A DNA stretch of 64,000 bases, taken from positions 1 to 64,000 of the forward strand of contig JANWYH010000007.1 in assembly GCA_025054715.1 (NCBI GenBank), read 5' to 3'. This DNA is from Pyrinomonadaceae bacterium. GTDB taxonomy: Bacteria; Acidobacteriota; Blastocatellia; Pyrinomonadales; Pyrinomonadaceae. This document shows positions 24,206-32,926 of the stretch, in pieces (position 1 is the stretch's first letter; each line of letters begins with the position of its first letter). Both the position numbers and the translations under genes were made by a program. The notes under the pieces are model-generated. The model saw only the letters and a program-made list of their open reading frames with translations, searched no databases and was not told where the DNA came from.

Positions 24206-26002
24206 ATGGAACTTTGGTTGCATGCTATCACTTGGTCAATCATTGGCTTAGTCGTTTCAGCCTTGCTTACTTTCTCAGTGTGCCAAGTGGCAAGACGATT
24301 TGGCTTTGTGGTTTCTCCACGAAGCGATCGTTGGCACAAGAAACCAACAGCAACCTTTGGTGGGGTTGCTATTTTTCTCACTGTAACTTTGCTTTCCTTT
24401 TCTTTTTTAGAGCTAAATTCAGATTCGATGGTTATTCTTATCGGAAGCACTTGGCTCTTTTTAGTTGGGCTTATTGATGACATTTTTAACATAAAACCTT
24501 ATCAGAAGCTTTTGGGACAGATATTTGGAGCTTTACTTATTATAGGAAATGGTTTGGTTCTTAACTGGACGGATTCTATTTTTGTGAACTCTGCCATAAC
24601 TTTCTTCTGGATTATTGGGATTACAAATGCAGTGAATCTTTTGGACAACATGGATGGGTTAGCGGCAGGAATTTCCGCTATTGCATCAGTCGTCATACTC
24701 TTTACTTTGGTGGATGTAGGTCAATTGAGCGAAATAACTTTAATAAGTATTTTCATAGGCGCTTTGTTAGGGTTTTTGATATTTAACTTTAATCCGGCCT
24801 CTATTTTCATGGGTGACTGCGGCTCGATGTTCATTGGTTTTTTTCTCGCCTGCTCGATCCTAGTTAGTCAGAATGCTGGTAGATTTCGAAGTATACTTTC
24901 TGTTCTAGCCGTCCCTGTATTAACGCTTTTTGTTCCAGTTTTTGATACGACCTTCGTGACTTTACTGAGAAAACTAAAGGGTAGAAGCATATCTCAAGGT
25001 GGTCGGGATCACACTTCTCATAGGCTTGTTGCTTTGGGGCTTTCCGAGAAAAAGGCAGTTTTACTGCTTTATGGACTTGCTGTTACGGCGGGTGGATTGG
25101 CTTTGGCTGTGCTCGAAATGGATATCTTTCAAAGCATAGCCTTGATCTCTTTATTCATGATAGTGTTAGTTTTCTTGGGTGTTTATCTAGCGAAAGTGAA
25201 AGTCTATGAAGAAGATGAAAAAGAAATTGATAATGCGCTCTTTACTTTTCTAATTGACATTTCTTATAAACGGCGGATATTTGAAATTTTTCTTGATTTT
25301 GTGCTTATTTGCTTAGTTTATTATGCCTCTTTTACTACGGTTTTTGGTTCGATTGAAGAAGACGAGCAAAAATGGAATTTTTTTGTAAATACATTGCCTT
25401 TGGTAATTTTCTTAAAACTGGTTGCATTTCTAATTTTTGGAATCTATCGTGGTATCTGGCGTTATACTACCGTTAAAGATTCAGTAAAGTTCGCTAAGGC
25501 TGTTCTGATGGGTTCTGTGTTGAGTGTGGTAGCTATTTTCTTTTTGTATGAAAATGCTGTATTTACACGTTCAGTTTTCGTTCTTGATGCTATCTTACTT
25601 TTCATTGCCGTAACTGCCAGCAGGCTTTCTTTCCGAGTCTTTCGTCAGCTCTTGCCATATCCAATTGTGAAAGATGCGCGTAAAGTGTTGATCTACGGAG
25701 CAGGCGATGCAGGAGAAATGGTCTTAAGAGAAATTTATAATAATCCGGATTTGAACTATCTACCGGTAGGATTTATTGATGATGACGAAACAAAGCAAGG
25801 CAAAACTATTCACGGGCTTAAAGTGTTTGGAACTAACGGTTTACTTTCGAAGGTGTGCAAAGAGAATCAAGTGCAAGAGATTCTGATAAGCTGCCGAAAG
25901 ATAAAACCTGAAAATCTTCAGCGCGTTAAGAAATTTTGCAAGTCAGAGAACATAGCTTTGAAAAAGGCTGAGTTGAAGATCGAAAACATTGGATTTGAGT
26001 AA
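24206..26002 (+). CDS. WecA-type phosphoglycosyltransferase fused to a truncated FlaA1/CapD-like module
   Basis: A 598-residue fusion. Residues 1-335 are a complete polytopic MraY/WecA domain that moves a sugar-1-phosphate to undecaprenyl phosphate: catalytic DD at 91-92, NAVNLLDNMDGL (141-152), FMGDCGS (201-207) and DHTSHR (268-273). Residues about 358-475 hold four more membrane spans, then a Rossmann domain with VLIYGAGDAGEMVLREI (494-510) and PVGFIDDD. This second part matches the N-terminal membrane plus CoA-binding-like half of FlaA1/PglF nucleotide-sugar dehydratases; their catalytic SDR domain is missing. The extra module could bind a nucleotide sugar or tether the dehydratase (inference). 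The next gene begins 3 bases later. Confidence 0.87.
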   Translation: MELWLHAITWSIIGLVVSALLTFSVCQVARRFGFVVSPRSDRWHKKPTATFGGVAIFLTVTLLSFSFLELNSDSMVILIGSTWLFLVGLIDDIFNIKPYQKLLGQIFGALLIIGNGLVLNWTDSIFVNSAITFFWIIGITNAVNLLDNMDGLAAGISAIASVVILFTLVDVGQLSEITLISIFIGALLGFLIFNFNPASIFMGDCGSMFIGFFLACSILVSQNAGRFRSILSVLAVPVLTLFVPVFDTTFVTLLRKLKGRSISQGGRDHTSHRLVALGLSEKKAVLLLYGLAVTAGGLALAVLEMDIFQSIALISLFMIVLVFLGVYLAKVKVYEEDEKEIDNALFTFLIDISYKRRIFEIFLDFVLICLVYYASFTTVFGSIEEDEQKWNFFVNTLPLVIFLKLVAFLIFGIYRGIWRYTTVKDSVKFAKAVLMGSVLSVVAIFFLYENAVFTRSVFVLDAILLFIAVTASRLSFRVFRQLLPYPIVKDARKVLIYGAGDAGEMVLREIYNNPDLNYLPVGFIDDDETKQGKTIHGLKVFGTNGLLSKVCKENQVQEILISCRKIKPENLQRVKKFCKSENIALKKAELKIENIGFE

Positions 26003-26005
26003 CGG

Positions 26006-27265
26006 ATGGTCAAGGAGTTTAGAATAGAAAATGTAGCGGTAAGATACGTTCTTTTGCCTTTGATTGGTTTGAGTCTTTTGATTTTTACTGGGTTGATTTT
26101 GAAATGGTGTCTTGCTAGTGCGGCTTCTGCAAATGTTTCACAAAGGGAAGTTGCCGAAGCATTGGTTTTTCTCGCCCCGGATGATCCTTCAACTCATGTT
26201 GCTCTTGCAAGAGTGCTTGAAAAGTCTTTTCTGGTAGAAGATTTTGACAAAGCAATAGAGCATTACAAAAAAGCTTTGGAGCTTTCGCCTCAAGATTATC
26301 GTTTATGGCTTGAATTGGCGATAGCGGTTGAAAAATACAAAAGTCCTCAAGATGCTGAAAAATTTCTAAGAAAAGCTGAAGAACTAGCTCCAAACTACTC
26401 AATCGTCTATTGGAATTTAGGAAACAATTTGCTTCGACAAGGCAAGACTCAGGAAGCTCTGGAAAAAATAAAAATTGCAGCTGAAAAAGATGAAAAAATG
26501 ATAGCTCCTGCCGTGAATGTTGTCTTTGATGTTTTCGACGGAGATTTTCAGAAAATTTTTCAGATAGTCGAGTCTGCAAAGACAAGATCGATTGTCGCTC
26601 TTACCCTTGCCAAGAGAAAACGTTTTGATGAAGCTTTTAGTGTTTGGAACGAGATGTCCCAGGCAGAAAAGCAAGGCTCTTTCATAGATCAGACAAAAGA
26701 ATTATCGAAGATTCTGGTGGCAGAGAAGAAGTTTCATCTAGCATTGAAGGTTCTAAAGCAGATAGATGAGCGGCTTGACTTTGAAGAGATCAAAAATCCT
26801 AGTTTTGAAGATGAAATCAGGCAGGCGGAGGATAATTTTTTTGATTGGAAAATTTCAGATGGAATGAATCCTCAGATAGGCGTAAGTCGTGATCATAAGA
26901 AAAGTGGAGAGCAGAGTTTAACAATGGTTTTCGATGCCTCAACGCGCGAAAAGCCCCGTTTGGTAGAGCAGTTGATTGCTGTTTTTCCTAACAAACAGTA
27001 TAGACTCTCTTTTTTCTTTAGAAGTAATTTTCGTTCTCAAAATACTGTCAGATGGGAAGTCGTCGATGCAAACGGTGGAAAATTGCTCGCTCAAAGCGAG
27101 TATTTACCTACTGCTTCAGACTGGAAATCGGAGGAAGTGGAGTTTTCCACATCGGATGCGACGGAAGCTGTGACTATAAGGATTTCTTATCCGCCATGTT
27201 TTTTTGTTGGGACTTGTTCGATCTCTGGAAGGGTTTGGTTTGATGATTTTGGGTTGAAAAGATGA
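26006..27265 (+). CDS. Membrane-anchored TPR protein with a C-terminal jelly-roll-like domain
   Basis: A 419-residue protein with one N-terminal membrane span (about 15-35: YVLLPLIGLSLLIFTGLILK). TPR-like helices follow (EHYKKALELSPQDYRLWLELA, AEKFLRKAEELAPNYSIVYWN, RQGKTQEALEKIKIAA). Residues about 275-419 (NFFDWKISDG, SGEQSLTMVFDAS, QLIAVFPNKQYRLSFFFRS, GRVWFDDFGL) look like a carbohydrate-binding beta sandwich. Overlap of 4 bases with the O-antigen ligase gene and position after the WecA-like gene suggest a scaffold in polysaccharide assembly (inference). Confidence 0.72.
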   Translation: MVKEFRIENVAVRYVLLPLIGLSLLIFTGLILKWCLASAASANVSQREVAEALVFLAPDDPSTHVALARVLEKSFLVEDFDKAIEHYKKALELSPQDYRLWLELAIAVEKYKSPQDAEKFLRKAEELAPNYSIVYWNLGNNLLRQGKTQEALEKIKIAAEKDEKMIAPAVNVVFDVFDGDFQKIFQIVESAKTRSIVALTLAKRKRFDEAFSVWNEMSQAEKQGSFIDQTKELSKILVAEKKFHLALKVLKQIDERLDFEEIKNPSFEDEIRQAEDNFFDWKISDGMNPQIGVSRDHKKSGEQSLTMVFDASTREKPRLVEQLIAVFPNKQYRLSFFFRSNFRSQNTVRWEVVDANGGKLLAQSEYLPTASDWKSEEVEFSTSDATEAVTIRISYPPCFFVGTCSISGRVWFDDFGLKR

Positions 27266-28566
27266 AAAGCCATTTGAGTTCATCGGTGTTTTTGTTACTT
27301 CTTTTTATCTTAATTTTTGCTCCGATTGCATACGGCGCAGTTGATACATGGGCTTTTGCTACGATTGCACTTATTTTGTTGGCTGTTTATCTAATTTGGA
27401 TCTCTGATGTGATAAGGTCTGGTCAGCTTAAATTTTCTAATAATCCCTTGCAACTGCCAATTTTGGGTCTAATTGTGATTGGAATTATTCAACTATTGCC
27501 TTTTCGCTCAGTTTCGGTGGATTCACTTTCGATTGTTTCGTCTATTTCGCTTGATCCGTATGCCACTAGATTTGCCGTTATACAGCTTTTTCTTTACGCA
27601 TTGTTTTTTTCATCGGCCTTAGTTTTCATAAGTGATGAAAGTCGTGTTCGGAAGACAGCCATATTTGCGATCGTTTTAGGTTCGCTTTTTGCTTTTTTAG
27701 GGATATTACAGCAGCTTACTGATCCGAATACTATTTTTGGTTTTCGCATAGTTAAGGATGCAATTCCATTTGGGACTTTTGTTAATCGTCATCATTTCGC
27801 CGCTTTTATGGTAATGCTGGCGGGGCTTTCTTTTGGTATAGCATACAGCAAAAGCCTCAAGTCGGACAGGTTAATTCTTATTTGGATCGCAATAATAATG
27901 ATGATTTTAGCGATCTTGATGACTGGTTCAAGGGGGGCTTTTTTAAGTCTTATAGCAACGATTAGTCTCGTTTTGTTCTTGTCGGAGAGGCTTTCGGATT
28001 TTCGGGGAAGGCTTTTGGTAGCGGTTTTTGTGCTGTTTTCTTCGATTGTGCTGCTAGTAATCCTTCTAGGAGCAGATGAATGGCTAGCGCGCAGTATCGG
28101 TTTGAATATTCAGCAGGATATAAGTAGCGGAAGATTTCATTTTTGGGCTGTTGCATGGCGTATATTTTTAGACCATCCGATTTTAGGAACTGGTTTAGAT
28201 AGTTTTGCCGTAGTTTTCCCGAAGTATGATACATGGAATGGAACGTTTCGTGTTGAACGCGCGCACAATGATTACCTGCAGATGCTTTCTGATGCTGGAC
28301 TTTTAGGGTTTGTATGTGTGATCGCTTTTATTTATTTGCTTTTTAGTCAAGCTAAAAGAAGTATTGATGGTCAAAAGAATGATTTTCTTAAAGGAATAAA
28401 AATCGGTGCCTTGGCTGGATGTTTCGGGATTTTGGTTCACAGTTTCTTTGATTTTCCTCTGCGCACAAACTCAAATGCTTTTTATTTTCTCCTACTATCG
28501 TGCTTCGCTTCAGAGCCTTTTCAAGCAGAGCAGAGTTCTAACAAAGAGATTTCTGGTGGGCATTGA
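27262..28566 (+). CDS. O-antigen ligase / Wzy-family polymerase
   Basis: A 434-residue protein with about ten to twelve membrane spans. The Wzy_C signature lies in the large periplasmic loop: HPILGTGLDSFAVVFPKYDT then RAHNDYLQMLSDAGLLGFV. The conserved Arg and His residues of that loop match the ligase/polymerase family that joins undecaprenyl-linked glycans to an acceptor or polymerises them; sequence alone does not separate WaaL from Wzy. ATGA overlap with the TPR gene. The 3' end overlaps the convergent phosphoesterase gene by 46 bases. Confidence 0.85.
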   Translation: MKSHLSSSVFLLLLFILIFAPIAYGAVDTWAFATIALILLAVYLIWISDVIRSGQLKFSNNPLQLPILGLIVIGIIQLLPFRSVSVDSLSIVSSISLDPYATRFAVIQLFLYALFFSSALVFISDESRVRKTAIFAIVLGSLFAFLGILQQLTDPNTIFGFRIVKDAIPFGTFVNRHHFAAFMVMLAGLSFGIAYSKSLKSDRLILIWIAIIMMILAILMTGSRGAFLSLIATISLVLFLSERLSDFRGRLLVAVFVLFSSIVLLVILLGADEWLARSIGLNIQQDISSGRFHFWAVAWRIFLDHPILGTGLDSFAVVFPKYDTWNGTFRVERAHNDYLQMLSDAGLLGFVCVIAFIYLLFSQAKRSIDGQKNDFLKGIKIGALAGCFGILVHSFFDFPLRTNSNAFYFLLLSCFASEPFQAEQSSNKEISGGH

Positions 28567-29387
28567 TAACGCATTGGAACTACTACCGTGCCGATGCCTC
28601 TTGTTATGTAAACTTGAGTTTCTCTGTATCTGTAAAGACCACTTTTGAGTCTTCTCGGTAGAAGTTTTCTTTCGGTCTTTAGCCTTATTTGTCCTCCGTG
28701 TGTGTGACCGCTTAGCATAAGATCGACGCCATGATAGGCGGCAAATCGTAGAATCTGCGGATTGTGAGACAACAACAACTTGAAATCTTCTTCTTTTGAA
28801 CCTTTTAATGCGGCTTTAAGATGAGCTTTTCCAACCATGTAGTCATCAACGCCGCAGAGCCAAATTCTAGAGTCGTTCAATGAAAAGTAAAATCCTTCGT
28901 TTATTAAGAGCTTAATTCCGGATTTTTGAAGTTCTTTTGTAATCAGCTCAGCGTCTGTCCAATGATCATGATTGCCTAAACAAGCATAAGTCCCATAATG
29001 GGCTTTTAAGTGGCTTAAAGCTTTAGCTAAAGGCGTTATGTATTCTACTTCGTGAGAAACATAGTCGCCAGTTAGAATAAACATATCTGGCCGAAGCTGA
29101 TTTGATATATCAATCACTTTTTCGATGTAATCTATTTTTGTAAAAGGGCTGTGATGAAGATCAGATAAATGAACTATTTTGAAACGATCGAAATCTTTTG
29201 GAAGGCGCTTTAGATGGATTTTGACATGTTCAATTGATATAGAATTTGCCTCGGCTAGCGCATGCTTGATGAAAGTTAGTACTTGGCTGGCCACAGGGAA
29301 AAGACCCTTGCGCTTTACGACAGAAAAGATACTTCCATAAGGTTGCCTTGATTTCATTTCTGAAAAATAAATGCGAGTTGGCGTCAT
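28521..29387 (-). CDS. Metallophosphoesterase (YkuE-like)
   Basis: A calcineurin-fold binuclear metal hydrolase of up to 288 residues. All metal ligand motifs are present in order: IVHLSDLHHSP, ILTGDYVSHE, CLGNHDHW, LLSHNPQ and LSGHTHGGQ. Similar proteins (YkuE, YaeI) act at the membrane, on UDP-diacylglucosamine-like or other phosphoesters; the substrate here is unknown. The start is unclear: the ATG at 29387 overlaps a TATAAT, so if that is the promoter, translation must begin further in, for example at residue 11 (ATG 29357). The 3' end overlaps the O-antigen ligase gene by 46 bases. Confidence 0.88.
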   Translation of the reverse strand: MTPTRIYFSEMKSRQPYGSIFSVVKRKGLFPVASQVLTFIKHALAEANSISIEHVKIHLKRLPKDFDRFKIVHLSDLHHSPFTKIDYIEKVIDISNQLRPDMFILTGDYVSHEVEYITPLAKALSHLKAHYGTYACLGNHDHWTDAELITKELQKSGIKLLINEGFYFSLNDSRIWLCGVDDYMVGKAHLKAALKGSKEEDFKLLLSHNPQILRFAAYHGVDLMLSGHTHGGQIRLKTERKLLPRRLKSGLYRYRETQVYITRGIGTVVVPMRYQCPPEISLLELCSA

Positions 29388-29581
29388 TATAACACAAAAC
29401 TGAGATTTTCAAAATGTAAGGTTTGAGTTTGAGATTTCCTAAATTTTTGCGATATCTTCAAAACTCTAGCTTGAAGCTTAAGAAAAGCTAATAAGCAAAG
29501 TCTCGGATAAATTAACATTTAACAGCGGCGCATCTTCATCTTGTAGAGAATGAAGCTTGATCATGGTAAAATAAATCCTTT

Positions 29582-29654
29582 GCTCGCGTAGCTCAGAGGA
29601 TAGAGCGTCTGCCTCCGGAGCAGAAGGTCGCTGGTTCGAGTCCAGCCGCGAGCA
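29582..29654 (+). tRNA. tRNA-Arg (anticodon CCG)
   Basis: A 73-nt cloverleaf. Acceptor GCTCGCG (29582-29588) pairs with CGCGAGC (29647-29653), discriminator A. D-stem GCTC/GAGC, anticodon stem TCTGC/GCAGA with loop CTCCGGA (anticodon CCG, 29615-29617), and T-stem GCTGG/CCAGC with TTCGAGT. CCA is not encoded. TAAAAT about 15 bases upstream may be its -10 box. A SpoU methyltransferase gene starts 17 bases downstream. Confidence 0.97.
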
Positions 29655-29670
29655 TTTGTTAATTTTAGTC

Positions 29671-30462
29671 ATGTTGAAGGTTTCTAGTAAAGATAATCCT
29701 AAGATAAAGCTTTTGCAAGCTGTTCGCAAAGGGTTGAACAGAGACTATGTTTTCGTTGAGGGATTAAAGTTGTGTGAGGAAGCAGTTGTCAGCTCAAAAC
29801 TTGATATTTACGGTGTTTTTTTTAGTGAAGATTTTGCGGAATCAGAAAAGGGTAAGCGATTTTTGGAACTCGCCAAAGGGAAACTACTTGTTGAAGTGGC
29901 TAATAAACTTTTCAAGAAGATATCGGATACTAAATCAACACAGGGTGTTGTGGTTTTGTGCCATAGACTAAAAGGTGGTAAAGAGCTTTTAGAAGAAAAA
30001 ATCAAAACCTCTTCTGTGTCAGTAGTTGTTTTTCCTAATCGAATAAGTAACCCGTTAAATCTTGGTGCGATTTTGCGGATAGTTAGAGCTGTGGACGCTT
30101 CCGGAATTGTTCTGACGAAAGGTTCGACAGATGCTTTCTCGCCAAAAGCCGTTAGAAGTTCTGCAGGTGCTTGTCTTCACACGGCGGTTTGGAATGCAAA
30201 TGACTTTCATGAAGTCGTATCGTGGGCAAAGGAGAAAGGATTGAAGACTATATGCGCTGACGCTGAAGCTGAAAAGTCTTACAGGCAAGTTGATTGGAGT
30301 CGTCCGAGTCTTTTGATTTTTGGTTCCGAAGGGCAAGGGCTTACCGAAGAGGAGTTAGGTTTAGTTGAGGAAAGAATAAAAATCCCTATGAGAAACGGCG
30401 TTGAAAGTCTGAATATAGCTGTTGCTTGTGGATTGATTCTTTATCAAGCTAGCGGTTTGTAG
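29671..30462 (+). CDS. SpoU/TrmH-family RNA 2'-O-methyltransferase
   Basis: A 263-residue SPOUT methyltransferase that 2'-O-methylates rRNA or tRNA using S-adenosylmethionine. N-terminal substrate-binding domain (VSSKDNPKIKLLQAVRKG, FVEGLKLCEEA), then the knotted domain with NRISNPLNLGAILRIVRAVDA (motif 1), FGSEGQGLTEEEL (motif 2) and IPMRNGVESLNIAVACGL (motif 3), all intact. The ATG 29671 is 17 bases after tRNA-Arg, so the two may share a transcript. An upstream TTG at 29656 directly abuts the tRNA and is less likely. Confidence 0.93.
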   Translation: MLKVSSKDNPKIKLLQAVRKGLNRDYVFVEGLKLCEEAVVSSKLDIYGVFFSEDFAESEKGKRFLELAKGKLLVEVANKLFKKISDTKSTQGVVVLCHRLKGGKELLEEKIKTSSVSVVVFPNRISNPLNLGAILRIVRAVDASGIVLTKGSTDAFSPKAVRSSAGACLHTAVWNANDFHEVVSWAKEKGLKTICADAEAEKSYRQVDWSRPSLLIFGSEGQGLTEEELGLVEERIKIPMRNGVESLNIAVACGLILYQASGL

Positions 30463-30501
30463 TAAAAAATTGTTATGCTTTTTACTGAGGAGAGTCACAA
30501 A

Positions 30502-32625
30502 ATGAGAGTATTGATTGTATTTTTATCAGTTTTGCTGCTTATGGTCGTGGTTTCTGAAAGGAAAATTAAGTCTTTTGAAAACGAAAATCCGCTTCTAGCG
30601 GAGTGGAAAGGCGATTTTGGAGGTGTCCCGCCTTTTGATCGCATAAAGGTGGAGCATTTCAAGCCCGCACTAGAGAAGGCGATGGCAGATGCTTTGCAGG
30701 AGATCGAAACAATAGCAAATCTTTCTGAAAAGCCTACTTTTGAAAACACAATTGCTGCTTTAGAAAGAGTGGATAAAAAATTTGATAGGGTAGTTACGAT
30801 TTATTATGTATGGTCAAGCACGATGAATTCGCCTGAGTTTGCGAAAGTAGAGGCTGAAATGAATCCGAGACTTGCCGCTTTTTCTGATAAGATTTATCAG
30901 AACGAAGCTCTTTTCAAGAGAATAGAAGCGATTTACAATTCGCCTGAAAAAGAAAAATTAAACGATGAGCAGAGGCGTCTCGTTTGGTTATATTACACTA
31001 ACTTTGTTCGGGCTGGTGCGAAATTAAGTAAAGAGCAAAAGGAAGAGCTTTCTCAGATAAATCAGCGTCTGGCTAAAGCTTTTACGCAATTTAGTCAAAA
31101 TTTGCTTGCTGACGAGAACGAAAAATTTTTGGTTTTGAAAAGTGAAGAGGAATTAGCTGGCTTGCCTCAATCTCTTCGAGATGCTGCTGCACAAGCTGCT
31201 GAAAAGAAAGGCATAAAGAATGCTTGGGTTATATTGAATACAAGGTCTTCGATTGAACCCTTCCTAACCTATTCAAGCAGGCGCGATCTCAGAGAGAAGG
31301 CTTGGCGAATGTTCGTCAGTCGCGGTGATAATGGCGACAAGAATGACAATAATTCAATTATTTCAGAGATATTGGCTCTGCGTGCCAAAAGGGCAAAATT
31401 GCTAGGTTACAAAACTCATGCACACTGGCGTTTGGAAAATTCGATGGCAAAAACACCTGAGAAAGCGATGGAACTGATGGAGGCGGTTTGGAAACCTGCT
31501 GTTAAGCGTGTTCAACAAGAAGTATCTGAAATGCAGGCGATAGCAGACAAAGAAGGGCAGAAAATTAAGATCGAACCGTGGGATTATCGTTATTATGCCG
31601 AGAAGGTGCGAAAAGCAAAATATGATCTTGATGAAAATGAAATAAAACCTTATCTGCAGCTTGAAAAGCTACGTGAGGGGATGTTTTGGGTTGCAGAGCA
31701 GCTCTTTGGATTTGAATTTAAGCCCGTGAACGTACCTGTTTATCATCCAGACGTGCGTGTTTGGGAGGTAAGAGACAAGCGGACTGGTAAGCACGTTGGA
31801 CTTTGGTATTTCGATCCTTACGCGCGCGAAGGCAAGCGCTCCGGTGCATGGATGAACGCCTACAGAAATCAAGATAAACTCGATGGTGAAACAACTACGA
31901 TTGTTTCCAATAATTCAAATTTCATAAAGGGAAAACCAGGTGAACCGGTTATTATATCTTGGGATGATGCAAGAACGCTTTTTCATGAATTTGGGCATGC
32001 TTTGCATGGACTGTGTTCAAAAGTAACTTATCCGTCGCTTTCTGGAACGAATGTGCCGCGCGATTACGTAGAATTTCCGTCGCAGCTTCTCGAGCATTGG
32101 CTTTTAACGCCTGAAGTTCTACAAAGATTCGCCGTTCATTATAAGACCGGTCAGCCCATACCTAAAGATTTAGTAGAAAAAATAAAGCGGGCTTCGACCT
32201 TCAATCAAGGTTTTGCGACGGTTGAATATCTGGCAGGTGCCTTGGTTGATATGAAGATTCATCTTGCAGCAAGCGAGACCGAGAGAATTGATCCGAAGGC
32301 ATTTGAAAAGCAAACACTTGAAGCTTTGGGCATGCCAAAAGAAATAGTAATGCGACATCGTCTGCCTCATTTTGCTCACATATTTTCGAGCGACGGCTAC
32401 TCAGCAGGTTACTACAGCTATTTATGGTCTGATGTTATAACTGCTGACGCTTATGAAGCATTTATGGAAGCAGGTGGTCTTTATGACAAAAAAGTTGTTG
32501 AAAGGCTCGTGAAATACATTTTTTCCGTGGGCAATACAATCGATCCAGCCGATGGATATAGACTTTTTCGTGGAAGAGATCCGAAAGTAGAAGCCTTGAT
32601 GAGAAAACGTGGCTTCGTTGAATAA
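30502..32625 (+). CDS. M3-family oligopeptidase / peptidyl-dipeptidase (Dcp-like), exported
   Basis: A zinc metallopeptidase of about 707 residues cleaving short peptides. The active site HEFGHALHG has H495 and H499, with the third ligand in the downstream YVEFPSQLLEHW. NPLLAEWKGDFGGVPPFDRI at the N-terminus is the usual Dcp opening, here preceded by a hydrophobic leader (MRVLIVFLSVLLLMVVV), so the enzyme is probably periplasmic or membrane-attached, unlike cytoplasmic E. coli Dcp. Start ATG 30502 has GAGGAG at 30487-30492; an upstream ATG at 30475 lies before that site. Length is normal for Dcp. Confidence 0.93.
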   Translation: MRVLIVFLSVLLLMVVVSERKIKSFENENPLLAEWKGDFGGVPPFDRIKVEHFKPALEKAMADALQEIETIANLSEKPTFENTIAALERVDKKFDRVVTIYYVWSSTMNSPEFAKVEAEMNPRLAAFSDKIYQNEALFKRIEAIYNSPEKEKLNDEQRRLVWLYYTNFVRAGAKLSKEQKEELSQINQRLAKAFTQFSQNLLADENEKFLVLKSEEELAGLPQSLRDAAAQAAEKKGIKNAWVILNTRSSIEPFLTYSSRRDLREKAWRMFVSRGDNGDKNDNNSIISEILALRAKRAKLLGYKTHAHWRLENSMAKTPEKAMELMEAVWKPAVKRVQQEVSEMQAIADKEGQKIKIEPWDYRYYAEKVRKAKYDLDENEIKPYLQLEKLREGMFWVAEQLFGFEFKPVNVPVYHPDVRVWEVRDKRTGKHVGLWYFDPYAREGKRSGAWMNAYRNQDKLDGETTTIVSNNSNFIKGKPGEPVIISWDDARTLFHEFGHALHGLCSKVTYPSLSGTNVPRDYVEFPSQLLEHWLLTPEVLQRFAVHYKTGQPIPKDLVEKIKRASTFNQGFATVEYLAGALVDMKIHLAASETERIDPKAFEKQTLEALGMPKEIVMRHRLPHFAHIFSSDGYSAGYYSYLWSDVITADAYEAFMEAGGLYDKKVVERLVKYIFSVGNTIDPADGYRLFRGRDPKVEALMRKRGFVE

Positions 32626-32639
32626 CCGAAAGCGAAACT

Positions 32640-32780
32640 TTTTTGCAAGAGTAGCTGCTGATTTACCAGATGAAGCGGTTCGTTTTCCGTTCCTTTGCAA
32701 GGCGGAAGCAAATTGCTTGTTGATTTAGAAAGCTGCAGCCGTGATAATCAACGATCGAGAAGGTCGTTTTAAACGGCAAG
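32640..32780 (+). other. Non-coding intergenic stretch with several hairpins
   Basis: The 301 bases between the M3 peptidase and metG (32626-32926) hold no convincing gene. Inverted repeats are dense in the first half: TTCCG/CGGAA (32685-32689, 32703-32707) enclosing CCTT/AAGG with a TGC loop; GTTGATT/AATCAAC (about 32719-32751); and GCCGT/ACGGC (32738-32742, 32773-32777) enclosing AACGATC-GAGAA-GGTCGTT (32750-32768). Some are mutually exclusive. This may be a structured 3' UTR, a small RNA or a metG leader. I recognise no family: T-box, SAM and SRP motifs were looked for and not found. Confidence 0.35.
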
Positions 32781-32839
32781 GAAAGTAGGATGAAAACTTA
32801 CGTCGAAATAGACTTTAAAAGGTAGCATTTGCAAATATG

Positions 32840-32869
32840 TTGACATGGGCTGCCTCGAAAAAATAGAAA
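32840..32869 (+). promoter_or_regulatory. Candidate metG promoter
   Basis: Perfect TTGACA (32840-32845), 18 bases, TAGAAA (32864-32869, four of six). It would start a message just before a hairpin at 32870-32894 and about 50 bases before metG. Confidence 0.4.
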
Positions 32870-32894
32870 GCTCCGCTTCGCATGAAGGTGGAGC
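32870..32894. terminator. Hairpin upstream of metG, terminator-like
   Basis: GCTCC-G-CTTC (32870-32879) pairs with GAAG-GT-GGAGC (32884-32894) around a GCAT loop, with one bulged G. Followed by GGTTTAAAATT on the plus strand and by TTTCTATTTTTT on the minus strand, where it looks like the better terminator. It could end the M3 peptidase transcript or sit in the metG leader. Confidence 0.45.
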
Positions 32895-32926
32895 GGTTTA
32901 AAATTAACTATTTAGTCTTGTAAGCG

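Noticed and set aside
32626-32926. T-box, SAM or SRP RNA upstream of metG
   Set aside because: AAGGTGGAGCGG only loosely resembles the T-box core, no specifier loop is seen, and the SRP GGAAG/AGCA core is missing despite a TTTACCAG stretch.
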